Source: an uncultured Bacteroides sp.
Lineage (GTDB): Bacteria; Bacteroidota; Bacteroidia; Bacteroidales; Bacteroidaceae
NCBI GenBank assembly: GCA_900766005.1
Contig: CAAFTU010000054.1
Span: forward strand, 62,001-126,000
Length of the DNA stretch: 64,000 nucleotides
Reading direction: 5' to 3'
Every line of letters starts with the position of its first letter. Positions within the stretch are counted from its first letter, which is position 1. The notes beneath the pieces are model-generated. The model had not been told where the DNA came from and did no database searches. It worked only from the letters and a program-made list of their open reading frames with translations. This document shows, one piece after another, positions 1 to 8,387 of the stretch. A program made the translations under genes and the position numbers.

Positions 1-107
1 ACTGTAGGTATACAATGTTTTACATATTAATATCATTTGCAATATTCGTAAAAAAACTGAATATATGCAAGTAAGTTCCTTTGAAGAGTGCTTTCGTTCG
101 GGCTGTT

Positions 108-1250
108 TTATTTATCCGCACACAGCTCTTTGTACACCTTCATCATTTCGTCTGCAATGACTTTTTCGTCGAACCGCTTGACGTATTCACGGCTTTTGTC
201 GACCATCTCCTGAGCCAGTTCAGGCGATTGGAGCACCCGGTTGATGCAGGAAGCCAGTTCGCTTTCATCATTCGGATGGATATAGAGGGAATCCGGACCG
301 CCGGCTTCCTCCAGGCAGGAGCCTGTAGCTGCAATGACAGGTACTCCCGAATGAATGGCCTCGATGATGGGAATGCCAAATCCTTCGAAAAACGAAGGAT
401 AAACAAACACGCTGGCCAGCTGATAGAAGACGGGCAGCTCCTGGAAAGAAATCTGATGCAGCAGCTGCACCCGGTGTTCAAGTCCCTCCTGCCGGATGTA
501 TGCTTCTATTTGCCGGGTATAGTCGGTCCGTTTGCCGATAGCAACGAACCCCACCTCTTCGGGCACTTCCTTCAATGCCTTGACGATGAGCAGAGCGTTT
601 TTTCGGCTTTCAATGCTTCCCACATTGAGAATGAAACGATGGGGCAGGTGATACTGTGTCCGGATGTGTTCTTTCATTTCCTGACTTGCCGGTTGGGCAA
701 ATACCGGGTGACAGCTTTGATACACCACACGGATCTTCCGCTCATCAATGCCCCAGAAATCAATCAGGTCGCGTTTGGTCATTTCGCTGATTGCCACCAC
801 CCGGTCGGCATGTTCACAAGCCTTCCTGTATTTATAAGTATAGATGTGGCGGTCGATCCACGAGTAAAACTCGGGATAACGCAAGAATATAAGGTCGTGC
901 ATTGTGACAACGCTTTTCGTGTGGCATTGCCTGATTGACAACGGAAGTTCGTTGCTGAGACCGTGGAAGAGAACCGGAGGCTCCCGGTTGATTTCTTTCT
1001 GAATGCCCCAGACTCTCCATAGGCTGCGCAGTTTTTTCCATGCCCAAGAAGTCGGGAAAACCATTTTAACGTTTTCCTGTTGCAGCAGATGCGTCATTCG
1101 TTTGTTCTCTTGGGCTTTGGGTGCATAAATCACATACGTGTTGTCTTTGTAATACTTGCTCAGCACTTCGATAATAAAGCGGCTGTAGTTGCCCAGCCCG
1201 GTGTTGTTCTGTATGGCTCTTTTCCCGTCAAAACCTATATTCATGCGCAT
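108..1250 (-). CDS. Glycosyltransferase family 4 (GT-B fold)
   Basis: This 380-residue cytoplasmic enzyme probably adds one sugar to a lipid-linked surface glycan. The N-terminal half starts with IGFDGKRA and has the small-sheet/glycine pattern of a GT-B acceptor domain. Near residue 290 the C-terminal half has EGFGIPIIEA, the E-x7-E nucleotide-sugar motif of family 4, followed by SGVPVIAATGSCLEEAGG. Two ATG codons lie two codons apart (1250 and 1244); either could be used. It is transcribed away from glf, and a possible TAnnTTTG element lies at 1271-1278. The protein resembles the GT4 enzyme at 6322-7419. The donor and linkage cannot be told from sequence. Confidence 0.88.
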   Translation of the reverse strand: MRMNIGFDGKRAIQNNTGLGNYSRFIIEVLSKYYKDNTYVIYAPKAQENKRMTHLLQQENVKMVFPTSWAWKKLRSLWRVWGIQKEINREPPVLFHGLSNELPLSIRQCHTKSVVTMHDLIFLRYPEFYSWIDRHIYTYKYRKACEHADRVVAISEMTKRDLIDFWGIDERKIRVVYQSCHPVFAQPASQEMKEHIRTQYHLPHRFILNVGSIESRKNALLIVKALKEVPEEVGFVAIGKRTDYTRQIEAYIRQEGLEHRVQLLHQISFQELPVFYQLASVFVYPSFFEGFGIPIIEAIHSGVPVIAATGSCLEEAGGPDSLYIHPNDESELASCINRVLQSPELAQEMVDKSREYVKRFDEKVIADEMMKVYKELCADK

Positions 1251-1270
1251 ATTCCATTAAAATGATAGGA

Positions 1271-1278
1271 CAAATGTA
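1271..1278 (-). promoter_or_regulatory. Possible -7 element for the GT4 gene
   Basis: TACATTTG on the - strand, 21 bases upstream of the 1250 start, fits TAnnTTTG. No clear TTTG lies at the usual -33 spacing, so this is only a candidate. Confidence 0.4.
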
Positions 1279-1321
1279 GTAAAAATAACCCGAAATTGTC
1301 TGTCGCCAAGGGTATTTTGCA

Positions 1322-1329
1322 TATCTTTG
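1322..1329 (+). promoter_or_regulatory. Bacteroides-type -7 element upstream of glf
   Basis: TATCTTTG lies 29 bases before the ATG of glf. A TTG lies about 23 bases further upstream. The expected transcription start falls just before the ATG at 1359, which supports that start over the TTG codon at 1353. Confidence 0.6.
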
Positions 1330-1358
1330 TAAGTATCTAATGGGTTAAGTGCTTGCAT

Positions 1359-2480
1359 ATGAAACAAAAATATGACTATTTGATAGTAGGTGCCGGTCTG
1401 TACGGAGCGGTGTTTGCTTACCAAATGCGTCAGGCAGGATATACTTGTCTGGTGGTTGATAAACGTTCTCATCGCGGAGGAAATGTGTATTGTGAGGAAA
1501 TAGACGGTATACGGGTACACAAGTATGGTGCTCATATCTTTCATACAGACAATCAGCAGGTGTGGGAGTTTGTCAACCGGTTCGTGTCCTTCAACCGCTA
1601 CACCAACTCGCCGTTGGCTTGCTATGAGGACAAGTTCTACAATCTGCCGTTTAATATGAATACTTTTGCACAGCTCTGGGGGGTAAGGACTCCGGCTGAG
1701 GCAAAGGCTAAAATTGCCGAACAGCGTCGGGCCTACGATGCTATCACCGAGCCGGCCAACCTGGAAGAACAAGCATTGAAACTTTGCGGTGCCGATATCT
1801 ATACCCGTTTAATCAAAGGATACACCGAGAAGCAATGGGGGCGTTCGGCCAAGGAATTGCCTGCTTTTATCATCAAGCGGATTCCTTTCCGTTTCATTTA
1901 TGACAACAACTATTTCAATGATGCTTATCAGGGCATTCCCCGGGGCGGTTACAATGTGCTGATTGATGCGTTGCTCGAAGGGGTGGAGGTGCGTCTGGAT
2001 ACCGACTACTTTGCTCACAGAGCTGAATTGGATGCGTTGGTCGACAGGGTGCTTTTCACCGGCTGTATTGATGCCTATTTTGACTACTGTCTGGGGCATC
2101 TGGAATACCGGAGCCTGCGGTTTGAAACCAAACAGCTGCCGGTTGATAACTTTCAGGGCAATGCGGTGGTGAATTACTGTGAGCGGCAAGTGCCTTATAC
2201 CCGGGTGATTGAGCATAAGCATTTTGAGTTTGGCACGCAGCCTACTACGGTCATTACGTATGAGTATCCCGATACGTTTGAGCCGGGTAAGGAACCTTAC
2301 TATCCGGTGAACGACGAGCGTAATACGGTCCTTTATGAAGGTTATCAGCAACTGGCGAAGCAAAAGGAGCATGTGCTCTTTGGCGGTCGCTTGGGAAAAT
2401 ATGCCTATTTTGATATGGACGACACGGTGGAAGCTGCGCTGGCTCTGGCCGAACAGGAGCTGGAACGAAGAAGAAAATAA
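1359..2480 (+). CDS. glf: UDP-galactopyranose mutase
   Basis: This FAD-dependent flavoenzyme interconverts UDP-galactopyranose and UDP-galactofuranose, the donor for galactofuranose in surface glycans. The 373-residue protein opens with YDYLIVGAGLYGAVFA, a Rossmann FAD site. SHRGGN and YGAHIFHT follow near residues 40-65, and further conserved family blocks (WGRS, RIPFRFIYDNNYF) come later. The ATG at 1359 is chosen because a TTG six bases earlier lies almost on the promoter element. The next gene, 23 bases downstream, is a probable galactofuranosyltransferase, so the pair supplies and uses the same donor. Length is normal for bacterial Glf. Confidence 0.96.
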   Translation: MKQKYDYLIVGAGLYGAVFAYQMRQAGYTCLVVDKRSHRGGNVYCEEIDGIRVHKYGAHIFHTDNQQVWEFVNRFVSFNRYTNSPLACYEDKFYNLPFNMNTFAQLWGVRTPAEAKAKIAEQRRAYDAITEPANLEEQALKLCGADIYTRLIKGYTEKQWGRSAKELPAFIIKRIPFRFIYDNNYFNDAYQGIPRGGYNVLIDALLEGVEVRLDTDYFAHRAELDALVDRVLFTGCIDAYFDYCLGHLEYRSLRFETKQLPVDNFQGNAVVNYCERQVPYTRVIEHKHFEFGTQPTTVITYEYPDTFEPGKEPYYPVNDERNTVLYEGYQQLAKQKEHVLFGGRLGKYAYFDMDDTVEAALALAEQELERRRK

Positions 2481-2503
2481 TCATTTGAAAAAAACAGTGT
2501 GGT

Positions 2504-3547
2504 ATGAATTGTTATCTATCCCGAAATTATAGAGATTTCTCCAGTGCCGGAAACAAGGCAAAGACAGACATCGAGCAGATTATGGAAGGCTTGTCTTTCC
2601 GGAATGTGGGGCTCCGGCAGTCGCACCATTCCAATAAGATAGCGGCTTTTTTCACCACTTTGATGGGGGTGTTGAAGGCTCCGTTTTGTCTGCATAGGGG
2701 TGACATCCTGGTGTTGCAGTATCCGTTGAAGAAATACTACAGCTTTGTCTGCCGTATGGCTCATCTCCGTGGGGCTAAAGTGATTACGCTGATTCACGAC
2801 CTGGGCAGTTTCCGCCGTCATAAGCTGACTGTGGAGCAGGAAATCAACCGGTTGAATCATTCCGACTATGTTATTGCCCATAACGATGCGATGAAAAAGT
2901 GGCTGGCCGATCAGGGCTGCAAGGCAGAGTTGGGCATCCTTGAACTGTTTGACTATCTTTCTGCTACTACAGTTGCGCCTGCTGCCGATGTGAAGAAGCC
3001 CTTTGAGATTTTGTATGCCGGAGCACTGAATCCTCGCAAGAATACGTTCTTGTATGAAGTAGGTGCCTATGCCGGACATGCCTACCGGTTTAATCTCTAC
3101 GGCTCCGGATTCGAATTGGATAAGGCCCAAGGGAAAGAGAATTTCACATATATGGGGTTTGTAAAGTCGGATGAACTCATTGCTACGGCTAAGGGGCATT
3201 TCGGCTTGGTGTGGGACGGTTCTTCTGTTTCTTCCTGCGTGGGGGATTGGGGAGAGTATCTGCAGTACAACAATCCGCATAAAACATCCTTGTATATTCG
3301 TTGCGGCTTGCCGGTGATTATCTGGAGCAAGGCGGCTTTGGCTCCTTTTGTGCGTAAGCATCAAATAGGACTCTGTATCGATTCACTGGAAGAACTGGAA
3401 ACCATTTTGTCGCATTTGACTTTGGAGCAATATGCTGAGATGCAGGATCGTGTGGCGGAGGTCAGCAACCAGCTGAAAAGCGGCTATTTCTTTACGCAGG
3501 CTGTAGAAAAAGCGGTCTGTGTTTTGACTCGTGAAGCAGCACTTTAG
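2504..3547 (+). CDS. Probable galactofuranosyltransferase
   Basis: This 347-residue protein resembles the GT-B group that includes beta-1,6-galactofuranosyltransferases such as WbbI. Recognisable stretches are GDILVLQYPLKKYYSF, ITLIHDLGSFRR, an ILYAGALNPRKN block at the start of the nucleotide-binding half, and YNNPHKTSLYIRCGLPVIIW. The nomination as a Galf transferase rests on these blocks together with glf directly upstream (23-base gap, same strand, probably one transcript). It has no signal peptide or membrane segment, so it probably acts on the inner face of the membrane. The stop codon lies inside the first unit of a short repeat array. Confidence 0.82.
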   Translation: MNCYLSRNYRDFSSAGNKAKTDIEQIMEGLSFRNVGLRQSHHSNKIAAFFTTLMGVLKAPFCLHRGDILVLQYPLKKYYSFVCRMAHLRGAKVITLIHDLGSFRRHKLTVEQEINRLNHSDYVIAHNDAMKKWLADQGCKAELGILELFDYLSATTVAPAADVKKPFEILYAGALNPRKNTFLYEVGAYAGHAYRFNLYGSGFELDKAQGKENFTYMGFVKSDELIATAKGHFGLVWDGSSVSSCVGDWGEYLQYNNPHKTSLYIRCGLPVIIWSKAALAPFVRKHQIGLCIDSLEELETILSHLTLEQYAEMQDRVAEVSNQLKSGYFFTQAVEKAVCVLTREAAL

Positions 3548-3659
3548 CCCTCATAAAGTGGCACTTTAGCCATTTAAACCTATAGGTTTAGAGTTGGAAA
3601 CCTATAGGTTTATGAGGTGAAAAGCTATGCTTTCTGACCCCTAAAGCTATGCTTTCTGA
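3539..3659. repeat. Array of three paired 22-bp-period repeats
   Basis: Three different short sequences each occur twice, and each pair is exactly 22 bases apart: GCACTTTAGCC at 3539 and 3561, the palindrome AAACCTATAGGTTT at 3576 and 3598, and AAAGCTATGCTTTCTGA at 3621 and 3643. The last two have the same design, an AAA..TTT dyad around TAT. The first unit also contains the inverted pair CACTTT/AAAGTG. The array starts over the stop codon of the upstream gene and lies between convergent genes. I do not know its function. Confidence 0.8.
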
Positions 3660-3671
3660 ACCCCTCATCCG

Positions 3672-3728
3672 TTTCACCTTTCATCTTTCATCGGGTGATA
3701 TTCACACAGTTACGATGAAAGGGTGAAA
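3672..3728. terminator. Inverted repeat between convergent genes
   Basis: A 14-base arm at 3672-3685 (TTTCACCTTTCATC) pairs with 3714-3728 (GATGAAAGGGTGAAA) with one bulged base and a loop of 28 bases. It lies between the convergent galactofuranosyltransferase and GT2 genes, so it may end transcription from both sides. There is no strong T tract. Confidence 0.5.
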
Positions 3729-3771
3729 GATATGAACCGAGAGAATCGTGTGAAGCATGTGGTGAATGGAC

Positions 3772-4578
3772 TTATTCACTTTCCTTTCCGGTGAGATACT
3801 GGTTGAGCCCTTTGTCACACCAAGTCCGTTTCTCTTGAAAGGTCTGCAGCATAATTTGGTTGTTGATATTATCTTGTGAGCGGGAATTCTCCGGGTGAAA
3901 TATGTGAAAGGCAATGGCTGCATTCTTGATGAATCTTTTCTGGATGCCAGCAAAAGTCAGGCGGCAGGCAATTTCACTGTCTTCCCGTCCCCAGCCAATC
4001 ATATTCTCATTGTATCCGTTTACCTTTATCAAGTCTTCTTTCCAGAATCCCATATTACATCCTCTTACATACATGATATTGGAGCGCTTATAATTTTGCA
4101 TCAGGCGCGTAATGAGTTTGCACCGCAGTCCGTTCAATTTATTATGCACTCCTCTACTGTGAATCGGTATGGTAATGCGTTTGGTGCTCAATAGTTCTTT
4201 CGAGAGCTCCGGTTGGATATTGACTCTGCTTCCGCTGACAAAACTGCCTCTGTGTGCAAATTGTTTATGGTCTTTGATGAAATGGCGGTGCAGGATAATG
4301 TCTCCGTCAATCTGAATGATATAATCCATGCGTGCTTGGGCGATGGCTTTGTTGCGGATGACGGTCAGTCGGAAGCCATGGTCCTCATGCCATACATGGT
4401 TAATGGGCATGGGCGCATTTTGTTGAAACATGTGGATGATTTTTTTTGTATCCTCTTTACTACCATCATCTGCAATGAGCACTTCATCAGGAAGTACCGA
4501 TTGCTGTAACACACTCTTCAGACATAATTCCAGCATCTGAGGTGAATTGTAAGTTGATATAATAAGTGAGACAGTCAT
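3772..4578 (-). CDS. Glycosyltransferase family 2 with C-terminal GT7-type domain
   Basis: This 268-residue GT-A fold transferase opens with SLIISTYNSPQMLELCLKSV. It has the ADDGS nucleotide motif near residue 36 and the DxD metal motif as IQIDGDI near residue 90. The C-terminal part, GWGREDSEIACRL and later AFHIFHP, matches the galactosyltransferase-like extension (Glyco_transf_7C) of chondroitin-synthase-type enzymes. It is a clear paralogue of the next gene upstream (4598-5392), 19 bases away on the same transcript. Substrate unknown. The gene looks more AT-rich than the housekeeping genes in the window. Confidence 0.88.
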   Translation of the reverse strand: MTVSLIISTYNSPQMLELCLKSVLQQSVLPDEVLIADDGSKEDTKKIIHMFQQNAPMPINHVWHEDHGFRLTVIRNKAIAQARMDYIIQIDGDIILHRHFIKDHKQFAHRGSFVSGSRVNIQPELSKELLSTKRITIPIHSRGVHNKLNGLRCKLITRLMQNYKRSNIMYVRGCNMGFWKEDLIKVNGYNENMIGWGREDSEIACRLTFAGIQKRFIKNAAIAFHIFHPENSRSQDNINNQIMLQTFQEKRTWCDKGLNQYLTGKESE

Positions 4579-4597
4579 TAGGTTAAGTATATTAGGT

Positions 4598-5392
4598 TTA
4601 TTCGATTCCGTTATCTGTCCTGATTCTTTTCTCTTTGATTATCTGCTCCATGACAGCCCGGTGATGAGGCTCGTCTTGGCGGGATAACAAACGATGATAC
4701 AGATGATAGGTGACAGCCGAAAATTTGATTATTTTTTTCTTTCTTCCCAGATTTACCAGTCGCCAGCTTAATTCCTCATCCTCGTGTCCCCATCCTTGGA
4801 GTTGATTGTCGTATCCGTTGATGTCCATCAGGTCTTGTTTCCAAAAAGACATATTGCATCCTTTCACTTTTCTCCCTGCCAGTTCTTTTCGGGTTGTAAA
4901 CTTCGATAAACAAGGAGGCAGGCGGAGTGCATTGGCCGGTTGTTGGAGCACCAGTTTTATTCTGTTCATCCACGACAGTTTTTTGTTTGTCAAAAGAAGT
5001 TCCGTTTCCTGCTTGTTGAGACTGGTGCGTGTGCCTCTGATGAAACATCCTGCTTCTGCCGCTCTGATATGGTCTTCTAAAAAATGCGGACTGGTTATGA
5101 TATCTCCGTCAATCTGGACGATGTAAGCCGATGAGGCTCTTTGTATTGCTTTGTTGAGAATGATTGTTTTCCGGAATCCTTTGTCTTCATGCCATTCGTG
5201 GTATACCGGAAATGTTGCTTTTTCTGAAAACGCACGTACAACACGGGTCGTTCTTTCATCCGAACCGTCATCTGCTATAATAATCTCCGAGGGCAGCACG
5301 GATTGTTTTGAAATGCTCATCAAACAAAGTTCAAGTGCTTCCGGCCAGTTGTAGGTGGCGATAATTAGCGATATGTTGGTTTGTTTTTTCAT
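4598..5392 (-). CDS. Glycosyltransferase family 2 with C-terminal GT7-type domain
   Basis: This 264-residue GT2 is similar throughout to its neighbour at 3772-4578. Shared blocks are LIIATYNWPEALELCL, IIADDGS, HEWHEDKGFR, VQIDGDI (DxD) and GWGHEDEELSWRL. The pair probably arose by tandem duplication and would add two related sugars in sequence or as alternatives. A TATATTTG element at 5423-5430 suggests that a promoter for the two genes lies just upstream. It has no membrane segment, so a cytoplasmic or membrane-associated location is likely. Confidence 0.88.
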   Translation of the reverse strand: MKKQTNISLIIATYNWPEALELCLMSISKQSVLPSEIIIADDGSDERTTRVVRAFSEKATFPVYHEWHEDKGFRKTIILNKAIQRASSAYIVQIDGDIITSPHFLEDHIRAAEAGCFIRGTRTSLNKQETELLLTNKKLSWMNRIKLVLQQPANALRLPPCLSKFTTRKELAGRKVKGCNMSFWKQDLMDINGYDNQLQGWGHEDEELSWRLVNLGRKKKIIKFSAVTYHLYHRLLSRQDEPHHRAVMEQIIKEKRIRTDNGIE

Positions 5393-5422
5393 GCTCTATA
5401 ATCAATAGCGGAGATAATCATG

Positions 5423-5430
5423 CAAATATA
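5423..5430 (-). promoter_or_regulatory. -7 element for the 5392-3772 GT2 pair
   Basis: TATATTTG on the - strand, 31 bases upstream of the 5392 start, is a full match to TAnnTTTG. The -33 element is not clear. Confidence 0.5.
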
Positions 5431-5472
5431 CATTTCTATCTTAACAAACGCAATTCTTAGAGGCTTTATTTC

Positions 5473-6300
5473 TTAGCTGGAATGCTTAAAAGAGAACAAA
5501 CGATGAATGCGGTACAAAAAAAGAATCAATGCTTTCATTCTTTTCTTAAATTTGTGTGTTTGTCCTAAAATATGTACTACTTCCCTGAATCCAGCCTGTT
5601 CGAGGGCGTTGCAGTCAATGAACGATTGGCTCAGTACGGCAGGATAGGTGGCTTGGAACCATTGAATCCTTTCTTTGTCCAAAGCCTTGCCGTTGGAGCT
5701 TATTCCTCTGCCGTCACATTGGGATACAACGAAAGGCAGATGCCGGTAGGTACAATTTTCCATGACAATGCACTGAAAACTGTGCGCCCAATCAGAGATG
5801 ATTTTGTAATTCGTGTCGTATGCCTTGTCTTGAAACAAAGAACGATGGATGAAGCACGACTGATGGTGCAGCGAGCGGGCGGAAAGATAAATCAGGTCCA
5901 GCGTGTCCGGGTATGTTCTTTTTTTGTTTTTCCGTTCGTAGCACATCAGGACATCCCCATACAGATAGCCTGTCCCGTCAAATGTCACCTTGTTCAGTAT
6001 GTCAGGGCAAAGGCAGTCGCCAGAATTGAGGAAACACAGGTATTCGCCATGAGCCTGTCTGATGCCTTTATTCATTCCGTCATAGATGCCTTTATCGGGT
6101 TCTGAAATCCAATAGCTAAGATGGGAACTTTCCTTTTCATAGCTTTGGATGATTTCTTTGCTTCCATCGGTTGAACCAGCATCAATGATGATGTGTTCAT
6201 AGGAATCAAACGATTGAGAGCGTATGCTTTCCAGCGTTGGAAGCAGTCCTGCTCGATTATTGTAATTGACAGTGATGATGCTGAGTATGGGGTTGTTCAT
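5473..6300 (-). CDS. Glycosyltransferase family 2
   Basis: This 275-residue GT-A enzyme has SIITVNYNNRAGLLPTLESI at the N-terminus, IIIDAGSTDGS as the nucleotide motif, DKGIYDGMNKGI, and FLNSGDCL, where the usual DxD is replaced by a SGD-type motif typical of this WcaA-like subgroup. It is closely similar to the enzymes at 7416-8264 and 13085-13909. It is the third gene of a - strand set (7416-8264, 6322-7419, this), 21 bases after the GT4 gene. The C-terminal end is basic and hydrophobic (KKRMKALILFLYRIHRLF), possibly a membrane-associating helix. Substrate unknown. Confidence 0.87.
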   Translation of the reverse strand: MNNPILSIITVNYNNRAGLLPTLESIRSQSFDSYEHIIIDAGSTDGSKEIIQSYEKESSHLSYWISEPDKGIYDGMNKGIRQAHGEYLCFLNSGDCLCPDILNKVTFDGTGYLYGDVLMCYERKNKKRTYPDTLDLIYLSARSLHHQSCFIHRSLFQDKAYDTNYKIISDWAHSFQCIVMENCTYRHLPFVVSQCDGRGISSNGKALDKERIQWFQATYPAVLSQSFIDCNALEQAGFREVVHILGQTHKFKKRMKALILFLYRIHRLFSFKHSS

Positions 6301-6321
6301 GATAACGTGCTTTGTGTGGTG

Positions 6322-7419
6322 TTATGCTTGTAAAGCTTTTCGGTATGTCTCTTCTGTTTTTTTGGCAGCTTCTTCCCATGAATACCGCTCCAATCGCTTG
6401 TCGCCCAAACGGATGAGCTCATTGCGCTTGCTTGCGTTGTAGATAACCTGCCCGATTGCTTCGGCCATAGAATCTACGGAGTAAGGGTCGAAATAAACGG
6501 CAGCTTCTCCGGCTATTTCAGGGAAACAGCTGGTGTTGCTGAGGGCCACGGGGCAGTGGCAGGCATAAGCTTCAAGGATGGGGATACCGAATCCTTCGTA
6601 AAGAGACGGATATACAAAGAGCAAAGCTCTTGAGTATAGTTCACTTAACGCTTTATCGGATGCCTTTATGTGTAGCGTATATTCAAGCACTCCTAAGTCC
6701 TTGAGTTTCTGCTGTCCTTCTTTGTTGAGCCGGCTTCCGGTATAGACAGCATACAGGGAAGGGTCTTTTTTCCTCAACTGTGAAAAAGCCTCCATGAATC
6801 GGTCGAAATTTTTGTATGGAGTACGGTCGCCCACAAATAAAATATAATTTTCAGGAAGCTGCAGTCTGTTTTTCCCTGTGTGAGGTTTCATACTGGTGCT
6901 GTGATAAATCACATCGATTTTGTTGGGGTCGATATGGAAAATGTCAATGATGTCTTTTTTGGTATTCTCGCTAATGGCAATGATGCGGTTTGCTTTTGTA
7001 ATCACTTCTTTTTTGTGCCCGATAGTTACATCTGCATCCGTGACATATTCGGTGAATTTCTCATGAATCATGTCATGTACGGTGATGACATAGGGATTGT
7101 CTCCTATCAGATCCAGAAAGTAAGGGTGATAGTAAGTGGGGTGAAACAAATAGCGTTCTTTTTGGGTAAGCAGCTTTTGGGCCAGCTGATGATTCTTCTT
7201 TTTGAAGAATGCGTGATAGCGCTTGTATAGAAACCGGGGCAATGGAATCAGACCGGGCTCTAACCGCCAGCTGGTAAGGTAATAGTTGATAGAAAACCGG
7301 ATAGCAATGCGATGCTTGGTTTTGATTCTTCGGATTATCTCGCAGAAGTATCGTGAAATACCGCCAAATCGCTGCATTTCAAATATCTGATAGTCGTATA
7401 TTACAAAAAACGGTTTCAT
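6322..7419 (-). CDS. Glycosyltransferase family 4 (GT-B fold)
   Basis: This 365-residue transferase carries YILFVGDRTPYKNFDRFMEA near the start of the nucleotide-binding half and EGFGIPILEA (E-x7-E) at about residue 275, both typical of family 4. Its start overlaps the stop of the upstream GT2 gene by four bases (ATGA at 7416-7419), which implies translational coupling. It resembles the GT4 at 108-1250, so this region holds two related family-4 enzymes. Donor and acceptor cannot be assigned. Confidence 0.89.
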   Translation of the reverse strand: MKPFFVIYDYQIFEMQRFGGISRYFCEIIRRIKTKHRIAIRFSINYYLTSWRLEPGLIPLPRFLYKRYHAFFKKKNHQLAQKLLTQKERYLFHPTYYHPYFLDLIGDNPYVITVHDMIHEKFTEYVTDADVTIGHKKEVITKANRIIAISENTKKDIIDIFHIDPNKIDVIYHSTSMKPHTGKNRLQLPENYILFVGDRTPYKNFDRFMEAFSQLRKKDPSLYAVYTGSRLNKEGQQKLKDLGVLEYTLHIKASDKALSELYSRALLFVYPSLYEGFGIPILEAYACHCPVALSNTSCFPEIAGEAAVYFDPYSVDSMAEAIGQVIYNASKRNELIRLGDKRLERYSWEEAAKKTEETYRKALQA

Positions 7420-8264
7420 TTTTCGGTTTGTTTTGGCTGATGAAATGAAAAAAATGAATTAATCTTGTAAAGCAGTATGATTACTTTCTTGATTCTCTTT
7501 TTGAATTTATGCGTTTGATTCAATAGCGGCACCAAGTCGCCAAGCCCCGTTTCTCTGAAAGCTTCCAATTCAGTGAATGCTTGAAAGAAAGTCTCGTCCA
7601 CATTTTCTTTTATCCAACGCTTGCGTTCGGTCCATGTACGGTCGTAATTGGAACTTTCTCCTCCTCCGTCGTACTCAACGATGGTAAGCGGAATATGTTT
7701 GTAGGTGCATTTTTCAAAAAGGATGGAGCGCACTGCATGAATCCAGTCTGATATGATTCTGTAGTTTGTATCATACTGATAATTGGCAAAGAGCGAACGG
7801 TGGATAAAGCAGGCCTGCTGGGAAATCCACCCCTTGTTGTTGGCCAAAAAGAACGTATCAAAAGTATCCGGATAGGTCCAAACCCATGGCTTTTCGTTGA
7901 CCGGAATGACTTTGATGTTGCCGTATATGTACTGTGTCCCGTCAAAAGGAATCTGCAAAAGTATATCTTCCAGCAGGCAATCTCCGGAGTTAAGGAAATA
8001 GAGATATTCGCCTGAAGCATGCTCGATGCCTTTGTTCATTCCGTCATAGATCCCGTTGTCCTTTTCTGAAACCCAATAGGAAAGATGGGATGTTTCCTGG
8101 CTGTATGCTACAATGGTTTCTTTGCTTCCATCGCTGGAATCTGCATCAATGATGATATGCTCATAGGAGGTAAAACGTTGATTCTTGATGCTATTCAGCG
8201 TAGCTATCAAACCTTTGTTATTGTTGTAATTGACGGTTATGATACTTAACGTGGGTCGGGGCAT
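7416..8264 (-). CDS. Glycosyltransferase family 2
   Basis: This 282-residue GT-A enzyme has SIITVNYNNNKGLIATLNSI, IIIDADSSDGSKETI, DNGIYDGMNKGIEHASGEY and FLNSGDCL, the same subgroup as 5473-6300. It is the first gene of a three-gene - strand operon and couples to the GT4 gene through an ATGA overlap. The C-terminus is basic with a short hydrophobic helix (FKKRIKKVIILLYKINSFF), suggesting contact with the inner membrane. Substrate unknown. Confidence 0.87.
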   Translation of the reverse strand: MPRPTLSIITVNYNNNKGLIATLNSIKNQRFTSYEHIIIDADSSDGSKETIVAYSQETSHLSYWVSEKDNGIYDGMNKGIEHASGEYLYFLNSGDCLLEDILLQIPFDGTQYIYGNIKVIPVNEKPWVWTYPDTFDTFFLANNKGWISQQACFIHRSLFANYQYDTNYRIISDWIHAVRSILFEKCTYKHIPLTIVEYDGGGESSNYDRTWTERKRWIKENVDETFFQAFTELEAFRETGLGDLVPLLNQTHKFKKRIKKVIILLYKINSFFSFHQPKQTEK

Positions 8265-8287
8265 AATTTTTAGTTTAAATGTGTTTG

Positions 8288-8295
8288 CAAAGATA
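8288..8295 (-). promoter_or_regulatory. -7 element for the 8264-5473 operon
   Basis: TATCTTTG on the - strand, 24 bases upstream of the first gene, is a full match to TAnnTTTG. It faces the divergent element at 8349. Confidence 0.55.
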
Positions 8296-8348
8296 GTAAT
8301 AATGAATTGATTTTATAACTTTTGTCCTTTCTTGTAATTAGTATTTTG

Positions 8349-8356
8349 TATATTTG
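8349..8356 (+). promoter_or_regulatory. -7 element for the 8388 GT2 gene
   Basis: TATATTTG, 31 bases before ATG 8388. Because it lies inside the longer possible reading frame that opens at 8322, it argues for the later start. Confidence 0.55.
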
Positions 8357-8387
8357 TACTTTATTATATCTCATAAGTTATTTGCAA

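Noticed and set aside
3539..3728. Insertion sequence end or attachment site
   Set aside because: There is no transposase or integrase nearby and no flanking target duplication; the repeats are short, paired and regularly spaced.
5572..6105. Open frame on the + strand inside the 5473-6300 glycosyltransferase
   Set aside because: It is antisense to clear GT2 motifs and has no recognisable domain.
8322..8387. N-terminal membrane segment of the 8388 glycosyltransferase
   Set aside because: The hydrophobic extension overlaps a good TATATTTG promoter element, and GT2 proteins of this type normally begin at the VSVIVPVHN block.
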